Positions 8,317 to 16,792 are shown, counted from the first letter of the stretch. The stretch is DNA of 64,000 nt from Saccharopolyspora erythraea NRRL 2338 (GCF_000062885.1 NC_009142.1:4329584-4393583), one strand, 5' to 3'. A program made the numbers and translations. Notes: generated from the letters alone by a model not told the origin.

Positions 8317-9210
8317 TCAGATGTCGAGTGCGATCGGCCCGCCCGCGGACTCGATCATCGCCGCCATCACGGGCCCGATCTCGACAGGCCGGCCGTGGAC
8401 CTCGGCGTGCGCGACGCGCAGGTTGGCCGCGTGGCGTTCCTGGTCGTGCCAGTCCGGCCAGCGCAGGCGGCCTTCCCGCTCCAGGACGGCGAAGTCGGGC
8501 TGCGCGACAGCGGTCACGGAGTCGAGCAGCCAGCGCAGGTACTCCGACACGGCGCCGATCGCCTCCGCGGGGGCGGTGATCGGACCGTGGCCGGGCACGA
8601 GGTGCCGGGCCTCGAACTCCTCCAGCGCGCGCAGCGCATCCAGCCACCCGGAAATCCGCCCGTGGACGGCCAGCGGCGTGACACCGGAGAAGACCAGGTC
8701 TCCGGAGAACAGCACGCCGTCGCCGGGCACCCAGACGACGAGGTCGCCTCCGGTGTGCGCGGTGGTGGCCAACGGGATGACCTCCGCGGTGCGCCCGCCT
8801 GCGTCGAAAGTGGTGCGCTGGCTGACGATCTCGACGTCCCGCGGCGGCTGGATGTCACCCCAGCCGGAGTAGACGAACGCGGACGGGAACGTGTGCGGCC
8901 CCGAGGAGACCATGCGGTCCGTCTCGGGGGAAACCATGACCGCGCCGCCGGACTCGGCGACCAGCCGCGCGCCGTTGGCGTGGTCTCCGTGCCCGTGGGT
9001 CAGCACGACCGACACGGGCTTGCCCGGCGCGGACCGCTCGACCGCGTCCAGGAGCCACCTGCTGCGCCGCTCCGTGGCACACGTGTCGACCAGCAGCACG
9101 CGGTCCTCGCCGGTGAACCACCCGGCGTTGTTGCGGAACCACCCGCCCGGTGGTTGCAGGTACGCGGTGGTGTGCGCGCTCAGCGGTGTCACGACGGTTT
9201 CCGCCGACAT
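8317..9210 (-). CDS. Metallo-beta-lactamase fold hydrolase
   Basis: 297 residues. The zinc motif HGHGDHANG (His72, His74, Asp76, His77) and later metal ligands are visible in TTAHTGGDLVVWVPGDGVLFSGDLVF and LVPGHGPIT. The C-terminal helical region (EYLRWLLDSVTAVAQPDF) matches the cyclase-like or glyoxalase-II-like MBL proteins. The substrate is not predictable. ATG 9210 begins the conserved part; there is open frame farther upstream but it lacks similarity and a ribosome site. It converges on the E2 gene with a 21-base gap and no obvious terminator. Confidence 0.85.
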   Translation of the reverse strand: MSAETVVTPLSAHTTAYLQPPGGWFRNNAGWFTGEDRVLLVDTCATERRSRWLLDAVERSAPGKPVSVVLTHGHGDHANGARLVAESGGAVMVSPETDRMVSSGPHTFPSAFVYSGWGDIQPPRDVEIVSQRTTFDAGGRTAEVIPLATTAHTGGDLVVWVPGDGVLFSGDLVFSGVTPLAVHGRISGWLDALRALEEFEARHLVPGHGPITAPAEAIGAVSEYLRWLLDSVTAVAQPDFAVLEREGRLRWPDWHDQERHAANLRVAHAEVHGRPVEIGPVMAAMIESAGGPIALDI

Positions 9211-9313
9211 GTGCCGATCCTCCAGTCCGCCGACGACGGGCCAATCGTAGCGAGACCGGCTTCGCAACCGGCGAACCCTCCACCTGGCTGCGACCGGTGG
9301 AGCGGTTCGCCGG

Positions 9314-10030
9314 TCAGGCACGCCAGGTTCGCGCATAGCCTTCGCGGACCGGGCCGCCGACGAGTTCGAGGACCTCGCCGGCCGCAACCGCCAGGGCGCC
9401 GGGCTCGGCGGTCTCGCACAACCGCAGGTGCCCGTCGAGCAGTGCGGCACCGCGCCGGGCGTCGGCCGCGAGCAGCCGACGCGGCAACCACTTCCCGCCA
9501 CCGATCCAGGCCCGGTGGTGGTCGCAGAGCAGATCCGCGGCCGTGTTGAGGACGTATCCGCCCACCGCCAGCCGCTCGTAGCGGTCTTCGGTGTCCACGA
9601 GGTCGTCGAGCGCGTCGGTCAGGCCGTACCTCTTCGTCTCGACGGCCTCCTCCCCCAGCGGCGCCGGCCCCGAGCGCAGTTGTTCCGAGGCATCCTCGCG
9701 GATGCGGTCGGCCTGCCCCGATTCGTCGAGGACCACGATCCCGGTGGCGTAGATGGTCTGCATCGTCGCCCGGCGGGTGGCGGCATCGGCCGAGAACAGC
9801 GCGTTCAGCCCGTCGCGGGTGTGGACGAACAGCTCCACCGGACGTCCGTCCGACCGGATCGTCTCCCGCCGCGTGGCCGTCCCGCCGGGGACGAGCACCG
9901 CGATGTCGAGATCGCTCGTGGCGGTGAGCCTTCCCTCGGCGGCGGAACCGCCGAGGACGGCGACCAGAGCGTCCGGGAAGCGCTGTCGCACCACCGCTCG
10001 CGCGTGTTCGACCGCGTCCGGTGCGGTCAT
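9314..10030 (-). CDS. Nucleotidyltransferase-domain protein (MNT with C-terminal helical domain)
   Basis: 238 residues. The N-terminal nucleotidyltransferase fold has GGSAAEGRLTATSDLDIAVL, the GGS-x-DxD catalytic signature that binds Mg-NTP, and PVELFVHT with the third acidic position. The C-terminal half is helical (RYGLTDALDDLVDTEDRYE, LNTAADLLCDHHRAW), like the HEPN-type partner domain fused in many such proteins. Members add NMP to small molecules (aminoglycoside-type resistance) or to proteins (toxin control). The target is unknown. ATG 10030 is favoured by TGAGACC before it; the open frame upstream is low-complexity Ala/Gly and looks non-coding. Confidence 0.75.
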   Translation of the reverse strand: MTAPDAVEHARAVVRQRFPDALVAVLGGSAAEGRLTATSDLDIAVLVPGGTATRRETIRSDGRPVELFVHTRDGLNALFSADAATRRATMQTIYATGIVVLDESGQADRIREDASEQLRSGPAPLGEEAVETKRYGLTDALDDLVDTEDRYERLAVGGYVLNTAADLLCDHHRAWIGGGKWLPRRLLAADARRGAALLDGHLRLCETAEPGALAVAAGEVLELVGGPVREGYARTWRA

Positions 10031-10061
10031 GGTCTCACCGCCGCCGGAGCCCTGCACGCGC

Positions 10062-10316
10062 TCAGCAGCCGGCTCCGCCGCCACCGTCGCCGCCCCCGAC
10101 TCCACCTCCGGTGTCGCAGCCACCGCCCCAGCTCGAGTTGGAGCCGCCGCTGGTCTCGGCGCCGTAGAACCCACCGGCTGCGTTACCGCCGCGCCGGCGC
10201 GGCGTTCCGCTTTGTCCGTTCTGGTGCCTCGTAACCGCGAACGTCACCGCACCGACGATTGTCCCGCCGACCACGAGCAGTGCGAGCATTCCAACGACTG
10301 TCACGACACCAGGCAT
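10062..10316 (-). CDS. Small single-span membrane protein with Gly/Cys-rich tail
   Basis: 84 residues. Residues 3-29 form one strong membrane helix (VVTVVGMLALLVVGGTIVGA), followed by a basic stretch (TPRRRGG) and a tail of Gly, Ser, Asp and two Cys, ending GGGDGGGGAGC. GGGGG lies shortly before the ATG. No family is recognised. The tail resembles the exposed Gly-rich ends of small actinobacterial envelope proteins. It sits just upstream of the nucleotidyltransferase on the same strand (31-base gap) and may share its message. It is a real gene by start signal and composition but remains hypothetical. Confidence 0.55.
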   Translation of the reverse strand: MPGVVTVVGMLALLVVGGTIVGAVTFAVTRHQNGQSGTPRRRGGNAAGGFYGAETSGGSNSSWGGGCDTGGGVGGGDGGGGAGC

Positions 10317-10451
10317 AATGTGCCCCCGGTTCCTCCGCTCGACCCGGCGGCTCGCGCCGCCATGGCTGTGTATGAGGATGCGCACAACGAAAGAACGATC
10401 TTGATATCGACCCTTTCGGAGGCGACACTCACCCCGATTGGCAAGATAGTG

Positions 10452-10463
10452 CTTTCGGGTGAC
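10452..10463 (+). promoter_or_regulatory. CTTTCGGGTGAC promoter motif
   Basis: This 12-base word lies 39 bases before the GTG of the ATP-binding-protein gene. The identical 12-mer is at 31055-31066 in the leader region of the encapsulin/terpene operon, and its last 10 bases recur at 30999-31008. All three are in AT-richer intergenic DNA. A shared regulator site is inferred. Confidence 0.4.
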
Positions 10464-10502
10464 GCTTGGGGGCCACTTGGAAGGAACGAAGGAAGGACTC
10501 CG

Positions 10503-10991
10503 GTGAACGCGCAAACCGCACAGGTCGACGACCTTCGACTCCTGGCCGTGCCCAGCGCGGTGAACTGCACGGATCTGTTCGTGCGCTTCGCCCTCACCGA
10601 GTGGTCGCTGCGGCCGCTGGTGTCGGAGGCGGTGGAAGTGGCGAACCAGATCGTGACCGCCGCCGTGGACGTGGCCGACCCGGACAGTCCCGGTTTCATC
10701 ACGATCCGGTTGCGACTCACCGGCGAATGCCTGGTGATCGAGGTCGAGGACGACCCGCGTGGCGAGGCACCGAAGCTGGCCTACCAGCGCAGCGGCGTCG
10801 AGTACCTGCCCGGTGGCCGCCGCATGGTGTGGTGCCAGTTGGGGCTGCCCACGGGTGTGAAGGCCGACGAGGTGCCGTTGCCGCGCCGTGAGAAGAAGCG
10901 CTCGTACGTCAGCGAGGACGAGACCGCCGAGGTCGACCCCGAGGTCATCTCGCGGCTGCTGACCGGTCTCAACAGGTCCACCGAGCACTGA
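10503..10991 (+). CDS. Probable anti-sigma/HATPase-like ATP-binding protein
   Basis: 162 residues. The order of motifs fits a small GHKL fold like SpoIIAB/RsbW-type kinases: SAVNCTDLFVRFALTEWSLR, then SEAVEVANQIVTAAVD with the N-box-like helix, ITIRLRLTGECLVIEVEDDP with the DxxxG-like region, and a short C-terminal lid (YLPGGRRMVWCQLGLP). The N and G boxes are not classical, so ATP binding is uncertain. Actinomycetes carry many such regulators of sigma factors. GTG 10503 has AAGGAAGGA before it. It converges with glpD and shares a bidirectional terminator. The charged C-terminal tail (SEDETAEVDPEV) is distinctive. Confidence 0.6.
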   Translation: MNAQTAQVDDLRLLAVPSAVNCTDLFVRFALTEWSLRPLVSEAVEVANQIVTAAVDVADPDSPGFITIRLRLTGECLVIEVEDDPRGEAPKLAYQRSGVEYLPGGRRMVWCQLGLPTGVKADEVPLPRREKKRSYVSEDETAEVDPEVISRLLTGLNRSTEH

Positions 10992-10993
10992 TG

Positions 10994-11032
10994 CCGGTCG
11001 CTGCCGGCGGTGGCACACCCGGCAGCGACCGG
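10994..11032. terminator. Bidirectional hairpin terminator
   Basis: A perfect 14-bp inverted repeat (10994-11007 with 11019-11032, CCGGTCGCTGCCGG) has an 11-base loop. It starts 3 bases after the stop of the ATP-binding-protein gene and lies 35 bases beyond the glpD stop, so it can serve both convergent genes. There is no U tract, as is usual in high-GC actinomycetes. Confidence 0.8.
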
Positions 11033-11066
11033 TTGGGAACCGGCGGGCGATCAGCGCCCGGCACCC

Positions 11067-12605
11067 TCAGCGGTCGAGGAGTTCGCGCACCACCGGCAGG
11101 GCGCGCTGCCGGTCCGCGCCGACCAGGCCGATGCGGGTCCGCCTGTCCAGCACGTCGGACTCGTCGAGCGCGCCTTCGTGGCGCAGCGCGAACCGCAGCT
11201 CGGCCCGCGTGTGCGCGATGCCGTCACCGACGGGTTCCAGCATCGAGGGATCGCCGCCCGCTTCGGCGAGCACCGCCGCCGCCTCGGTCCCGTAGCGCCG
11301 CACCAGGCGCCGCGGAGCACGCACCGCCCCGAGTTCGGCCGCGCTGCCCGCGCCGGCCAGCGGTAGCCGCCGGGTGCGGCAGGGAGCCGCCGTACGGCCG
11401 CTGCGTTCGAGCGCGGCGTCGAGTGCGTCCTGCGCCATCCGCCGGTAGGTCGTGAGCTTGCCTCCGACGATCGTGACCAGACCGTCACCCGCGATGACCA
11501 CCGCGTGCTTGCGGGAGATGTCGGCGGTCCGGCCGGTGCCCGCGTCCAGCAGGGGACGCAGGCCCGAATAGGTGCCGAGAACGTCCTTGCGGGACAACGG
11601 TTCGCGCAACGCGGTGCCGACCGTGTCCAGCAGGAAGTCGACCTCGGCCTCCGATGCTTGCGGCACGTCCGGGATGTCGCCGCCGGTGTCCTCGTCGGTC
11701 AGTCCGATGTAGACCTTTCCTTCCGGGGACGGCAGGACGAGCACGAAGCGGTTGTGCTCACCGGGCACCGGGACCGTGAGGCCGGCGTTGAGCCCGCCGA
11801 GAACCTCCCGCGACACCACCAGGTGCGTTCCCCGGCTGGGCCGCAGCGTGATGTCCGGAGCGATCGAACCGGCCCACACCCCCGCGGCGTTGATGACGAT
11901 GCGGGCCTCGACCTGGTGCGTGCCGCCGGTGAGCGTGTCGCGCAGCACCGCTCCCCCGCCGGTCACCTCCTCGGCGGCGCAGCGGGTGAGGATCCGCGCA
12001 CCGTGCGCGGCAGCCGTGCGCGCGAGGCCGACGACGAGCCGGGCGTCGTCCTGGAGCCGGCCGTCCCAGGACAGCAGTCCGCCGCGCAGTCCCTCGGTGC
12101 GCACGGCCGGCGCGTAGCGCTGGACCTCGGCGCGGGCGATGCGCCGGGAGGCGGGCAACGCGTGCCGGGAGGTTCCGGCCGCGGCCCTCAGCAGGTCACC
12201 GGCGGCCAGCCCGGCGCGCACCACCGCGGCATCGCCCCTGCTCACCCCGGGCAGCAACGGCACGATCTGCGGCATCGGCCGGACCAGGTGCGGTGCCGTG
12301 CTGCCCAGCAGGATGCCGCGCTCCACCGCGCTCTCGTGCGCGATCGCGACGTTTCCGGAGGCCAGGTAGCGCAGTCCGCCGTGGACGAGCTTGGAGCTCC
12401 ACCGGCTGGTGCCGAAGGCCAGGTCGTGCTTCTCGGCCAGCACCACCGAAAGTCCGCGCGACGCCGCGTCCAGTGCCACCCCTGCGCCGGTCACCCCGCC
12501 GCCGATGACCAGCACGTCGACCGGTGTGCGGCGGTCCAGCTCGTCGAGCTCCCGGGCCCTGCGTTCGGCGTTGAGCGACGCGCCGGCCCCGTTCGTCCCG
12601 CTCAC
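11067..12605 (-). CDS. glpD: Glycerol-3-phosphate dehydrogenase, FAD-dependent
   Basis: 512 residues. The FAD-binding start is VDVLVIGGGVTGAGVALDAA (about residues 29-48). SRWSSKLVHGGLRYLASGN, VINAAGVWA, KVYIGLTDED and IVGGKLTTYRRMA are diagnostic for GlpD, and the C-terminal DAO_C helical domain is present. It oxidises glycerol-3-phosphate to DHAP at the membrane and feeds electrons to quinone. Its GTG overlaps the TetR stop (GTGA), so it is coupled to that regulator. Opposite lies an alkyl-DHAP-synthase-like gene that would use DHAP-type substrates, suggesting a glycerolipid module. Confidence 0.93.
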   Translation of the reverse strand: MSGTNGAGASLNAERRARELDELDRRTPVDVLVIGGGVTGAGVALDAASRGLSVVLAEKHDLAFGTSRWSSKLVHGGLRYLASGNVAIAHESAVERGILLGSTAPHLVRPMPQIVPLLPGVSRGDAAVVRAGLAAGDLLRAAAGTSRHALPASRRIARAEVQRYAPAVRTEGLRGGLLSWDGRLQDDARLVVGLARTAAAHGARILTRCAAEEVTGGGAVLRDTLTGGTHQVEARIVINAAGVWAGSIAPDITLRPSRGTHLVVSREVLGGLNAGLTVPVPGEHNRFVLVLPSPEGKVYIGLTDEDTGGDIPDVPQASEAEVDFLLDTVGTALREPLSRKDVLGTYSGLRPLLDAGTGRTADISRKHAVVIAGDGLVTIVGGKLTTYRRMAQDALDAALERSGRTAAPCRTRRLPLAGAGSAAELGAVRAPRRLVRRYGTEAAAVLAEAGGDPSMLEPVGDGIAHTRAELRFALRHEGALDESDVLDRRTRIGLVGADRQRALPVVRELLDR

Positions 12606-13228
12606 GGCCGCAGGTACCGGTCGAGCATCTCGCGCAGCTGCTCGTCGAGCGCCGGCAGCTCGTGCTCGCCGGCCACCACCGGGCCGGTCAGCACGAACGA
12701 CCACGCGGTGAGCAGCAGCGCCCTGGCCTGCATGGTGACGTCGCCGGCGCGGACCGAGCCGTCCTGCTGCCCTTCCCGCAACGCCAGCTCCATCATGGCC
12801 AGCTGCTGGTCCGTGCTGGCCCCTCGCCGTTGCAGCAGGTACGGCAGCAGGAAGTCGGGGTCCAGCTCGATGATCCTGCGCAGCATGGGATTCGTCCGGA
12901 TCGTGCCCGCGATGTGCACGATGCCGTCGACGAGCCCCTGCCTGGCCGACGTGCGCGGCGCCTCGAACGCCGCGGTGCCCAGCGCGCCCCATTCGCGGGT
13001 CATCAGCGTGCCGACGACCGAGCGGACGTTCGGCCAGCGCCGGTAGAGCGTCGCCCGGGACACCTCGGCGCGGCGGGCGATGTCGGCCATCGTCATCCGC
13101 CGCAACCCGATGGCCAGCAGCAACTCGTAGGCGGCGTCGAGGATGCGGTGTTCGGGAATCGCGTTGGCCGACCGGAGCTCGCCGCCGGCGGCGAGATCGG
13201 ATCGGGCGTTGCGATGCTGCGACATCAT
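12602..13228 (-). CDS. TetR-family regulator
   Basis: 208 residues. The helix-turn-helix is typical: ILDAAYELLLAIGLRRMTMA, then IARRAEVSRATLYRRWPNVR. The C-terminal ligand domain is not informative. Two ATGs in tandem (13228 and 13225) can start it. It is co-translated with glpD and divergent from the FAD-linked oxidase and lipid kinase genes, so it probably controls both arms. The AT-rich GTGTAAATGTGTATCAC stretch at 13229-13245, right at its start codon, is the best operator candidate. Confidence 0.9.
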   Translation of the reverse strand: MMSQHRNARSDLAAGGELRSANAIPEHRILDAAYELLLAIGLRRMTMADIARRAEVSRATLYRRWPNVRSVVGTLMTREWGALGTAAFEAPRTSARQGLVDGIVHIAGTIRTNPMLRRIIELDPDFLLPYLLQRRGASTDQQLAMMELALREGQQDGSVRAGDVTMQARALLLTAWSFVLTGPVVAGEHELPALDEQLREMLDRYLRP

Positions 13229-13278
13229 GTGTAAATGTGTATCACGTTTTCGCCCGGCACCGACATCGCGAGGCTGCG

Positions 13279-14874
13279 TTGACCGAGTCAGATCTCCCCG
13301 TCGTGGACATGCACCCCTACCTGTGGGGCGACCCCGAGCGCGCGGTCGCGCTGCCCGAGGCCGCGGGCGCCGCGCTTGCCCACCTCGGTGCGAGCCCGTC
13401 GCCGGAGCCGGTGCAGCCGGCTGACAGCCGCCTGCCCGAGGTGGTGCTGCCGAACCGGGCCCGCGCGGCGATCGAGTCGGCGGTCGGCGCCGAGCACGTC
13501 AGCCTCGACCCCGGCGTCCGCGTCGGGCACACCCGCGGCTGGTCGACACCGGATCTGCTGCGGCTTCGATCCGGGGACGCCTCCGACGCCCCCGACGCGG
13601 TGGTCTTCCCCGGCACGCACGAGGAGGTCCTGGCGGTTCTGCGGGCCTGCTCCGAGCACCGCGTCGCCGTCGTGCCCTACAGCGGCGGAACCTCGGTCGT
13701 CGGCGGCCTCAGGCCGGCGCGCACCGGCTTCGCCGGAGTGGTCGCGCTGGACCTGCGACGGATGGACGCCCTGCTCGCGCTCGACGCGGTGTCTCGCACC
13801 GCGACACTTCAGGCCGGTGCGCGCGGCCCGCACGCGGAGCGGCTGCTCGGCGGGCACGGGTTCACCCTCGGGCACTTCCCGCAGTCCTACGAAGGCGCGA
13901 GCATCGGCGGCTACGCCGCCGCCCGCTCGGCCGGGCAGTCCTCGGCCGGCTACGGCCGGTTCGACGAGATGGTGGTGGGCGTCGTGCTCGCCACGCCACG
14001 CGGCACCGTCGAGCTCGGCAGCGCGCCGAAGTCGGCCGCCGGACCGGACCTGCGGCAGCTCGTGCTGGGCTCGGAGGGCGCGATCGGCGTGATCACGTCG
14101 GTCACCGTGCGGTTGCGTCCCGTGCCGCGTGAACGGGTCTACGAGGGCTGGCGCTTCGACTCCTTCGACACCGGAACCGCCGCGCTGCGCCAACTGGCCC
14201 AGGACGGCCCGTCGCCCACCGTGCTGCGGCTGTCGGACGAGGCCGAGACGGCGGTCAACATGGCCGACCCGAACGGCGAGCCGGGCGGCGGTTCCGGCGG
14301 TTGCCTGGCGGTCGTCGGCTTCGAGGGCGCCGACGTCTCCGCAAAGCGGGAGGCGGTGGCCAGGGTGTTGCGCGAGGCCGGGGGCGAACCGCTGGGCACC
14401 GGCCCCGGAGAGTCGTGGCGCGAGGGCCGCTACCGCGCGCCCTACCTGCGCGATCCGCTGCTGGCGGCCGGTGCGCTCGTCGAGACGCTGGAGACCGCGA
14501 CGTTCTGGTCCGGGCTCCCCGCGCTGCGGACCGCCGTCACCGACGCGCTGACCTCGGCCCTGTCGGCGCAGGGCACCTCCGCGCTGGTGCTCTGCCACAT
14601 CTCTCACGTCTACGAGACCGGCGCGTCGCTGTACTTCACGGTGGTCTGCGCACAGGCCGAGGACCCCGTCTCGCAATGGCGCGAGGCGAAGCGGGCGGCG
14701 AACGAGGCGATCCGCGCCGCCGGAGCCACGATCAGCCACCACCACGGCGTGGGCACCGACCACCGCGACACCTACGCCCAGGAGATCGGGCCGCTGGCGG
14801 TCGAGGCGCTGCGCGCGGTCAAGAGCACCTTCGATCCGGCCGGGATCCTCAACCCCGGCGTCCTGATCTCCTGA
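13279..14874 (+). CDS. FAD-linked oxidase, alkyl-DHAP-synthase-like
   Basis: 531 residues from TTG 13279 (AGG upstream); GTG 13237 would add 14 residues but overlaps the likely operator. A PCMH-type FAD domain is visible (VPYSGGTSVVGGL, then FPQSYEGASIGGYAAARSAG and VLGSEGAIGVITS). The C-terminal part has the His triplet HHHGVG (487-492) that marks alkylglycerone-phosphate synthases, and ends KSTFDPAGILNPG. AGPS enzymes swap the acyl chain of acyl-DHAP for a fatty alcohol to make an ether bond; bacterial homologues may instead oxidise other hydroxy acids. The neighbours GlpD and a lipid kinase favour a glycerolipid role. Confidence 0.82.
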   Translation: MTESDLPVVDMHPYLWGDPERAVALPEAAGAALAHLGASPSPEPVQPADSRLPEVVLPNRARAAIESAVGAEHVSLDPGVRVGHTRGWSTPDLLRLRSGDASDAPDAVVFPGTHEEVLAVLRACSEHRVAVVPYSGGTSVVGGLRPARTGFAGVVALDLRRMDALLALDAVSRTATLQAGARGPHAERLLGGHGFTLGHFPQSYEGASIGGYAAARSAGQSSAGYGRFDEMVVGVVLATPRGTVELGSAPKSAAGPDLRQLVLGSEGAIGVITSVTVRLRPVPRERVYEGWRFDSFDTGTAALRQLAQDGPSPTVLRLSDEAETAVNMADPNGEPGGGSGGCLAVVGFEGADVSAKREAVARVLREAGGEPLGTGPGESWREGRYRAPYLRDPLLAAGALVETLETATFWSGLPALRTAVTDALTSALSAQGTSALVLCHISHVYETGASLYFTVVCAQAEDPVSQWREAKRAANEAIRAAGATISHHHGVGTDHRDTYAQEIGPLAVEALRAVKSTFDPAGILNPGVLIS

Positions 14875-14875
14875 C

Positions 14876-15766
14876 GTGCGCGCCTACACCGCGCTCATCA
14901 ACCCCATCTCCGGCGGTGGGCGTGCCGCCGAACGGTGGGAACCGATCGCCCGGCTGCTGCGCGAGGCCGGCGCCGCGGTGACCGTGTGCCCGACCCGGAG
15001 CCGCGAGCACGCCGTCGCACTGGCGTCATCGGCCGCACGTCGCGGCGAGATCGTAGTGGCGGTCGGCGGTGACGGCCTGGTGCGCGACGCGGCGTGCGGC
15101 GTCGTCGCCGGCAACGGCACGCTCGGCATCGTGCCCGCCGGACGCGGCAACGACCTCGCCCGCACCCTCGGCCTGCCGGACGGCGACCGCGAGCTCGCCC
15201 GGCTGCTGCTGGACGCGACCGCCCGGGCGATCGACGTCCTGGAGGTCGGCGGCGTGGTGGTGCCGGGCAACGTCTACGCGGGCATCGACTCGATGGCCAC
15301 CGCCGTCATCAACCGCAACCGGTGGCTCCCGGGCGCGCTGCTCTACCGGCTGGCGCCGATCCGGGCGGTGCTCACCTGGCGTCCGGCCACCTACACGATC
15401 ACCGCCGATGGGCGCACGCGCGAGCTGCGCGGCCAGACCGTGGTGGTCGCCAACTCCGGCTCGTACGGTCACGGCCTGCGGATCGTGCCGACCGCCCGGC
15501 TCGACGACGGGATGCTGGACGTGCTCGTGGTCCGGGAGGGACGGCTGCACCGGATCGCGTCCTTCCTGCGCGCGGCGAAGACCGGCGCCCACCTGGACCT
15601 GCCGGAGGTGGAGGTCAGCACCGCCCGGGAGGTGGCGCTCGCCGCGGACCGGCCGATCCCGCTCTGCGCCGACGGCGACGAGATCGGCACGCTGCCCGCC
15701 ACGATCCGGGTGCTTCCCGCCTCCTTGCGCGTGCTCGCCCCCACCGCACCACGGCAATCCCGTTAG
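14876..15766 (+). CDS. Diacylglycerol-kinase-family lipid kinase
   Basis: 296 residues. The DAGK catalytic domain is clear: INPISGGGRAAERW, VVAVGGDGLVRDA with the GGDG nucleotide site, and GIVPAGRGNDLARTLGLP. The C-terminal beta domain (VVVANSGSYGHGLRIVPTAR, DGMLDVLVV) is complete. It phosphorylates a lipid alcohol such as diacylglycerol or a sphingoid/polyprenol analogue with ATP. Its GTG follows the previous stop by one base, so it is co-translated with the AGPS-like oxidase. Pfam-level assignment is firm; the lipid is not. Confidence 0.9.
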   Translation: MRAYTALINPISGGGRAAERWEPIARLLREAGAAVTVCPTRSREHAVALASSAARRGEIVVAVGGDGLVRDAACGVVAGNGTLGIVPAGRGNDLARTLGLPDGDRELARLLLDATARAIDVLEVGGVVVPGNVYAGIDSMATAVINRNRWLPGALLYRLAPIRAVLTWRPATYTITADGRTRELRGQTVVVANSGSYGHGLRIVPTARLDDGMLDVLVVREGRLHRIASFLRAAKTGAHLDLPEVEVSTAREVALAADRPIPLCADGDEIGTLPATIRVLPASLRVLAPTAPRQSR

Positions 15767-15828
15767 GACACTCCACAGTGGCCCACGACTGCGGGACCGG
15801 ACGACACGGCGCCGATCCGGTCAACGTG

Positions 15829-16455
15829 CTAGCCGGTGGGCAACGCCCGGTTGTTGCTGCCGCCCGCCGCGAGCCAGCGCTTCCCACCTGAATCCTCGGC
15901 CCCGTAGTCGATCCCGACGTGGTCGGCACCGTCGAAGCGGTAGCCGACGCCCCGGATCGTGGTGATGAAATCCAGTTCCGGCCCGCACTTGCCGCGCAGC
16001 CTGCGGACGTGCACGTCCACGGTCCTGGTGCTCAGCGCCGACTCGATGCCCCAGACCAGCCGCAGCAGCGAACCGCGCCGGTGCACCCGGCCGGGGTTCT
16101 CCGCCAGGAAGAGCAGCAGGTCGAACTCCAGCCGGGTGAGCGTGAGCGGTTCGCCGTCGCGCAGCACGACGCGTGACGGCACCAGGATCCGCAGCCTGGG
16201 GTTGTCTGCCGAGCGGACGAGCCCGCCCGTGGTTCCGGACTCCGGGACGCCGGCGTCCTCCCAGTGGATGCGCACGTTCGGGTTGGCGGGCTTCTCCGCC
16301 AGCGCGCGCAGCTCACGGGTGACGTAGGCGCCCACCTCGTCGATGGCGTGGCGCTGCACCACCACGCGGGCGACCACTTCCAGCACCACGGTGTCCGCCG
16401 GGCGCGGGCGGGCCGGGTCCGCACCCCACGGGTCGTCAGGGGAATCGACGCTCAT
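15829..16455 (-). CDS. Orphan winged-helix regulator (OmpR/PhoB-type DNA-binding domain)
   Basis: 208 residues. The C-terminal 100 residues form an OmpR-type winged helix (LTRLEFDLLLFLAENPGRVH, LLRLVWGIESALSTRTVDVH, TIRGVGYRFDG). The N-terminal part (VVLEVVARVVVQRHAIDEV, GAYVTRELRALAEKP) is not a receiver domain and has no phosphoacceptor-Asp pattern, so this is not a normal response regulator. A cysteine leader peptide (16648-16719) lies upstream on the same strand, so expression likely depends on cysteine supply. That makes it a candidate regulator of the neighbouring sulfur genes. The final residues are Gly/Asn-rich and probably disordered. Confidence 0.8.
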   Translation of the reverse strand: MSVDSPDDPWGADPARPRPADTVVLEVVARVVVQRHAIDEVGAYVTRELRALAEKPANPNVRIHWEDAGVPESGTTGGLVRSADNPRLRILVPSRVVLRDGEPLTLTRLEFDLLLFLAENPGRVHRRGSLLRLVWGIESALSTRTVDVHVRRLRGKCGPELDFITTIRGVGYRFDGADHVGIDYGAEDSGGKRWLAAGGSNNRALPTG

Positions 16456-16647
16456 GGCACGGGTCTCCGTTCTGTCTGGCGCGCCGCGACCGCCACGACG
16501 CACCGGTTCTCGTGGAACTTCCGAAGAGGCCGGGTTCGGCCGAGGCCGTCCGTCCTGCGGAACGCCGGCGGCGTCAGCGAAAGACCGTCCGAAGTGGACG
16601 CGCTGCCGCGGTGGAATGCCGGTCGGACGGCGAGGATGACGGGAGCG

Positions 16648-16719
16648 TCAACAAGCGGAGGAGGCGACCCGCAACAGGTCCACGTGTGCACGGCGCACGA
16701 GCCTCGCTCCCGCAGTCAT
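16648..16719 (-). CDS. Cysteine leader peptide 1 (23 aa) before winged-helix gene
   Basis: The 23-residue frame has the actinobacterial leader pattern LVRRAHVDLLRVASSAC and stops right after the Cys codon. Such peptides sense cysteine shortage by ribosome stalling at Cys and so control downstream sulfur genes. The promoter is exact: TTGACG at 16750-16755, 17-base spacer, TTACAT at 16727-16732, then 7 bases to ATG, so the message is probably leaderless. The regulated gene begins about 190 bases farther on. Confidence 0.8.
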   Translation of the reverse strand: MTAGARLVRRAHVDLLRVASSAC

Positions 16720-16726
16720 GAACCCG

Positions 16727-16755
16727 ATGTAACCAGCGCGACACGGGAGCGTCAA
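16727..16755 (-). promoter_or_regulatory. Promoter of leader peptide 1
   Basis: Minus-strand -35 TTGACG (16750-16755), 17-base spacer and -10 TTACAT (16727-16732). It is divergent from the promoter of leader peptide 2; the two -35 boxes are separated by 37 bases that could hold a shared regulator site. Confidence 0.75.
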
Positions 16756-16792
16756 AGCGGCCCACCAAGTGGGAACCCTCGACAGGTCCGCG

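Noticed and set aside
12662-13234. Long plus-strand frame across the TetR gene
   Set aside because: Antisense shadow; the TetR reading on the minus strand has a clear helix-turn-helix and correct start signals.
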